Positions 60,564-64,000 of a DNA stretch of 64,000 nt are shown here, piece after piece. The position numbers and the translations under genes are program-made. Origin of the DNA: Arthrobacter sp. MYb227 (GTDB lineage: Bacteria; Actinomycetota; Actinomycetes; Actinomycetales; Micrococcaceae); assembly GCF_002975435.1 (NCBI RefSeq), contig NZ_PCPT01000001.1, forward strand, positions 620,001 to 684,000. Direction: 5' to 3'. Within the stretch, counting starts at the first letter, position 1, and each line of letters begins with the position of its first letter. Under the pieces are notes generated by a model. That model worked only from the letters and a program-made list of their open reading frames with translations. It was not told where the DNA came from and made no database searches.

Positions 60564-61771
60564 GGGCTTGTTTTTCCTCCCACCTCAAGACGTTCTCGAA
60601 ACCAGTCAAGAGCCACTGATTCTTGGGTTTCTCTTCCATGTTCCTTGATCAGATGTACTTCAAGATTTCCGGCGTTGCTTAGTTCTAGGTGCCCTAGTTG
60701 AATGGGGCCGCGAACTCCGGTGTGAGGGTCGCGGGCAACATGAATGAGTAGATCTAGTGCACTTGCGGCTTGGAGGGCGGTAGCTTGTGGTGTCATCTTG
60801 GCTAGGGAACCCATGGCGATCAGCCTGGCTGGGACGGATTGGACGCTATTGGCGTGGATGGTTCCTGCTGCACCTTCGTGTCCGGTGTTCATTGCCCCTA
60901 GGAAATCTCCGATTTCTGCTCCCCGGCATTCACCGACCACTAACCGATCGGGGCGCATCCTCAATGATTGGCGGACCAGGTCGCTGAGCCCAATTTCTCC
61001 GACTCCTTCCACATTTCGTCCTCGAGTTTGAAGCGATATGAGGTGTGGATGTTGAGGGATAAGTTCTGCTGAGTCTTCAACAACGATGATGCGTTCATCC
61101 GTAGGTACCTGAGTGAGCATCGCAGAAAGTAACGTTGTCTTCCCCGCCCCGGTTCCACCGCTGATCAAAATATTCATCCGAGCCATAACTATTGCTTCAA
61201 GTGCTTGGAGCCAGTCGCTGTGTTGGGGATCCAGCAGAGAATTCAGCCCTAGGGATTGTTGATGCTTTACACGTATCGAGATGAGAGTTCCGCCGGTAGC
61301 AATCGGTGGAAGTACTGCATGAACTCTGTATCTTCCTAGGCTCAAATCGACGAACGGTTGTGAATCGTCTAATCGCCTGCCCACCCCCGCAGCGAAGCGT
61401 ACTGCAAGCGCCCGAACAGCTGCAGGATCACTGAATCCAGCCCCCGTGAGACGTAGCCCTTGGGCATCATCAATCCAAATTTGTCCCCGGGCATCTACTA
61501 GGACATCAGTAACCCCAGGTCTCCTAGCAAATTCCTCAAGAACTCCCAGTCCGTGAATGTCGTGACTGAGGTTTTGTACCATTTCTGCGCTGCTTTGCGC
61601 ACCCATCACGTTTCCACTGGCACGCACGGCAGAAGCTAGGTCCACGTCGCTGAGCTCACCGTTATTGTTGAGGGCTTTGAGGCGAATTTGTTCGAGGAGC
61701 TCGGGATTGGTTTGGTTTTTGTTGTCCCGAAATTCCGGTTCCCATCGACGCCTGCCGCTCAGGCCGCCCAT
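60557..61771 (-). CDS. tadA: TadA-family ATPase (CpaF)
   Basis: The 404-residue secretion ATPase has Walker A NILISGGTGAGKTTLLSA (about 206-223), the Asp box VVEDSAELIPQHPHLISLQTR, a His box TGHEGAAGTIHANS and Walker B-like RPDRLVVGECRGAEIGDFLGAM. It powers assembly of the Flp pilus. Its start overlaps the ssd gene by 13 bases. In mycobacteria the counterpart is Rv3659c. Confidence 0.93.
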   Translation of the reverse strand: MGGLSGRRRWEPEFRDNKNQTNPELLEQIRLKALNNNGELSDVDLASAVRASGNVMGAQSSAEMVQNLSHDIHGLGVLEEFARRPGVTDVLVDARGQIWIDDAQGLRLTGAGFSDPAAVRALAVRFAAGVGRRLDDSQPFVDLSLGRYRVHAVLPPIATGGTLISIRVKHQQSLGLNSLLDPQHSDWLQALEAIVMARMNILISGGTGAGKTTLLSAMLTQVPTDERIIVVEDSAELIPQHPHLISLQTRGRNVEGVGEIGLSDLVRQSLRMRPDRLVVGECRGAEIGDFLGAMNTGHEGAAGTIHANSVQSVPARLIAMGSLAKMTPQATALQAASALDLLIHVARDPHTGVRGPIQLGHLELSNAGNLEVHLIKEHGRETQESVALDWFRERLEVGGKTSPW

Positions 61772-62961
61772 GATGATTCACCCCGCGTTCCTCGTTGAAT
61801 CGAGGCAACCCGACGGCGTAAAGAGCCTCGGGCCAAGACACTCATGAGGCGTCCTTCTGCTGCGCTGCGCTCGATGCTTTTCAGGTACGGAAGGTACCCG
61901 CCAAGATCCATCGAATGTTTGGCGGCTAAGCCCCGTGTATCGATACCCGATCTGAGTTTTCCGGTGAAGACTATTGACCAGCTGGCGTCCGGAAGTCTGC
62001 CAAGGCTATTGGCTAGGGCAGAACGTACCGGCATGACAAGAAGCTGGTCATTACAAAGAGTCAGTAGTCCCGGTGGTACCCCATGGATTCTTCCCGCGTC
62101 GATAACGATGTGTTGGTAGATGCGCCGTGCTGCCGTGAGCACACCCAGCAGAAGGGCCTCGCTGGGGGTATAAGAGCCAGGTTCGCGTACCCAGGAAAGC
62201 ACAGCACTGCCCTGGGCCAGTGGCAAGATCTCTGCAAGCTGTCCCGGTGCCAAGGCTCCGCGGCTTTGTTGCAGGTCTTCCCACCCAATGCCATCTGGTT
62301 CCTTGCTGCGCAGCATCTGCCAAAGTCCCGTTGAGTGTTGATCGGCGTCAACCAGAAGTGTGCGTTCTCCCTCAAGTACGTGGTTTGCTGCAAGCAGCGC
62401 GGCCAGGGAGCTGGTTCCGGCTCCCCCACAGGCACCGGCAACCAATGTCACTTGTGCCGCTCCGACCTGTAATCCCAGTGCGCCTAGATACTCCCCCAGC
62501 CAGGGCGCACCATGTGGCAGTATGGCGACTCGTGCACCGGGTGTTGCAGCGGCGGCCCTCCACAAAATATCTTGATTTTCACTGTTTCCGGTGAGCACCA
62601 CTTTATGTCCCAAAAAGGTTCCGGAAATCTCACCTACACAGTCAGACCCCACCAATACCACAGCGTTTGTCGAGGAGTGTGGCGCGCTGAGCTTAGTGCA
62701 TTGTTGTAATTCAATACCAGCGCCCACCGCGATCATTGCCACAGTTTGGGCCAGTTGGCTATCGCGAGTGAAAAGTATTGCGCGCGCCGTAGCGTATTCA
62801 GGTTCTGGGACACCGATCCGTGCGAGCTCATGTGTAGGTTCCGGCCTTTGCCCTGGAACTTGCATGTACGCAAGTCCGGTGCTGAGGGCAGGGAATTGTG
62901 TAGTGTTTGCGCGGGTTCGATCTCGCGGAGCACCTGCAATGAATCGTTGTTCTGAATCCAT
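61759..62961 (-). CDS. Septum site-determining-like protein (Ssd/CpaE type)
   Basis: The 400-residue protein has a C-terminal MinD/ParA-like domain with a deviant P-loop GACGGAGTSSLAALLAAN (about 182-199) that lacks the usual Lys, then LLVDADQHSTG. This matches the Ssd/Rv3660c group that sits at the head of actinobacterial Tad loci; it probably localises the pilus apparatus. ATG 62961 is preferred; a GTG at 62994 would add eleven residues. It is the first gene of the operon, with a 138-base divergent gap upstream. Confidence 0.88.
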   Translation of the reverse strand: MDSEQRFIAGAPRDRTRANTTQFPALSTGLAYMQVPGQRPEPTHELARIGVPEPEYATARAILFTRDSQLAQTVAMIAVGAGIELQQCTKLSAPHSSTNAVVLVGSDCVGEISGTFLGHKVVLTGNSENQDILWRAAAATPGARVAILPHGAPWLGEYLGALGLQVGAAQVTLVAGACGGAGTSSLAALLAANHVLEGERTLLVDADQHSTGLWQMLRSKEPDGIGWEDLQQSRGALAPGQLAEILPLAQGSAVLSWVREPGSYTPSEALLLGVLTAARRIYQHIVIDAGRIHGVPPGLLTLCNDQLLVMPVRSALANSLGRLPDASWSIVFTGKLRSGIDTRGLAAKHSMDLGGYLPYLKSIERSAAEGRLMSVLARGSLRRRVASIQRGTRGESSWAA

Positions 62962-63099
62962 GTGTTCAAGAATGATCCACCGGTGTTTGTTCACGTACCG
63001 TGTAGGTGCCCGGTTGTGTGGGAGTACTTAGGTGAACGTTCTTGTGTGGGGAAGTCGTGGCAGATGCCAAGTTGTGGTTGGGTACTGCGAGAATGAAGC

Positions 63100-64000
63100 G
63101 TGCAACAATTCGCGATAGTGGCCACCCATGCCGTCTCCCAGCCCGAGCAAGAAGCCGGTGCAGCATCAGCTGTAATTCAGCTCATCGATGCTCATGGCAA
63201 GGAACTGATGCCGCTGGTGCAGATCTACGGCAATGATCTGCCACGGGTGGTTAGCGAATTGGAAGCTCATTCCCCACGATGGGTTTTTGATTCGATCCAT
63301 GAGTGGTATCCAAGGATTTTGGCTGCCGGGCATACCATCAACAAGGCACACGACTTGGGCCTTACAGATAATATTCTACGAAACTCCCCCTACTCCTTAC
63401 CCGGTGATTACCTCACCGTTCTGCGTAGCCAACCAGATCCTGCAACGCTGGCTCCTGCCCATTTGTTGCCTCCGGCACGAGTATCGGAAGATCAGGGAGA
63501 ACTCTTCTCCGAGCCCAAGGATGATTCCGGTGCTTTGGAGAACCTACGGACGAGGTTTTTGGCACAGCGCGCCATTGTGGGTACAGATGAGCGCGGTAAA
63601 CGTTTGGGATTACTGATTGCCGCGGAATCGGCGGGTGCCTTGATCGGTGCGGAAATGACACATGAAGGTGTTCCCTGGGATGTGGCTGTGCATCAACAGT
63701 TGCTCATCGATGCCCTTGGACCGCGAGTACCAGCCGGGGTTCGGCCCCCTCATATGGAGAACCTTGCCACACAGCTCCGTGAAATTCTTCGTGCCCCGGC
63801 TCTGAACCCTGATTCACCACAAGAACTTTTGCGTGCCATGAATCAAGCGGGGATTACCATCACCAATACCCGAGCCTGGGAACTTACCGAAATAAAGCAT
63901 CCGGTCATTGAGCCATTGCTCGCCTATAAGAAAATTGCACGGCTTGCCAGCGCTAATGGATATGCGTGGTTGGACCGTTGGGTCAATCAAGGGCGTTTTC
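63100..64000 (+). CDS. Bifunctional 3'-5' exonuclease/DNA polymerase (5' part, cut by window edge)
   Basis: About 300 residues are present. The first part (VQQFAIVATHAVSQPEQEAGA) is of the actinobacterial bifunctional exonuclease/DNA polymerase family, with VGTDERGKRLGLLIAAESAGALIGAEMTHEGVPWDVAVHQQLL starting the polymerase A domain. The end, TRAWELTEIKHPVIEPLLAYKKIARLASANGYAWLDRWV, matches the O-helix-preceding segment of family A polymerases. The start is a GTG at 63100. The role is likely DNA repair; the catalytic O-helix lies beyond the window. It is divergent to the Tad locus. Confidence 0.88.
   Translation, partial: MQQFAIVATHAVSQPEQEAGAASAVIQLIDAHGKELMPLVQIYGNDLPRVVSELEAHSPRWVFDSIHEWYPRILAAGHTINKAHDLGLTDNILRNSPYSLPGDYLTVLRSQPDPATLAPAHLLPPARVSEDQGELFSEPKDDSGALENLRTRFLAQRAIVGTDERGKRLGLLIAAESAGALIGAEMTHEGVPWDVAVHQQLLIDALGPRVPAGVRPPHMENLATQLREILRAPALNPDSPQELLRAMNQAGITITNTRAWELTEIKHPVIEPLLAYKKIARLASANGYAWLDRWVNQGRF

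Overview
The window looks like chromosome from an actinobacterium of the Micrococcaceae (Arthrobacter/Glutamicibacter type). The support is moderately high GC, GTG and TTG starts, an actinobacterial Tad (Flp pilus) locus beside a DUF1998 helicase, BldC, a 32-residue bS22-type ribosomal protein, menaquinone genes and a system II cytochrome c maturation operon. No complete insertion sequence, prophage, CRISPR array or rRNA gene was seen. There is one tRNA gene (initiator Met). The genus is an inference; the order is fairly safe. || Layout. 1-4.2 kb: an ABC-F protein cut by the window edge, two unassigned proteins (one a lipoprotein), an acetyltransferase, a tyrosine phosphatase and an ABM-domain protein. 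4.4-9.2 kb: a three-gene beta-oxidation operon (thiolase, enoyl-CoA hydratase, 3-hydroxyacyl-CoA dehydrogenase) and an amino acid permease. 9.7-12.8 kb: menB, menE, menA. 12.9-18.6 kb: an intact small membrane protein beside a decayed inverted paralogue, a quinone-type D-lactate dehydrogenase with a frameshifted FCD regulator, a DUF4229 protein and a PLDc_N protein. 18.7-20.4 kb: rtcB, a separate short transcription unit carrying a 32-codon ORF, and tRNA-fMet. 21-26 kb: a histidine phosphatase and the resA-ccdA-resB-ccsB cytochrome c operon. 26-29.5 kb: a PYGQ-repeat membrane protein, rex, a glutaredoxin, a HAD phosphatase, bS22 and bldC. 29.7-32.6 kb: aroG behind an aromatic leader peptide and stacked hairpins, then gdhA. 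32.7-45.9 kb: ArsR regulator, acuC, trkH/trkA potassium uptake, proC, a TIM-barrel epimerase, a Ppx/GppA phosphatase, topA, a second ArsR-like regulator, a methyltransferase and an acetyltransferase. 46-46.7 kb: about 0.7 kb with no convincing gene. 46.7-53.9 kb: a catabolic operon (small membrane protein, NCS1 permease, alcohol dehydrogenase, aldehyde dehydrogenase, ureohydrolase) facing a PucR-family activator. 54-64 kb: trhO, an acetyltransferase, a helicase, a complete Tad cluster (ssd, tadA, tadB, tadC, flp-like, two tadE-like) and the start of an exonuclease/DNA polymerase. || How the genes work together. Much of the first half is respiratory: menaquinone synthesis, a quinone-linked D-lactate dehydrogenase, cytochrome c maturation and the NADH sensor Rex. 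The second theme is amino acid and nitrogen metabolism: gdhA, aroG, proC, the permease and the ureohydrolase operon, which I read as uptake of a guanidino compound, aldehyde oxidation and urea release. The strongest items for follow-up are the aroG attenuator with leader peptide MTNRWYAYFVSALEGPKTR, the orphan 32-codon transcript between tRNA-fMet and rtcB, the ureohydrolase/NCS1/PucR cluster, and two damaged genes whose intact ancestors can still be read.
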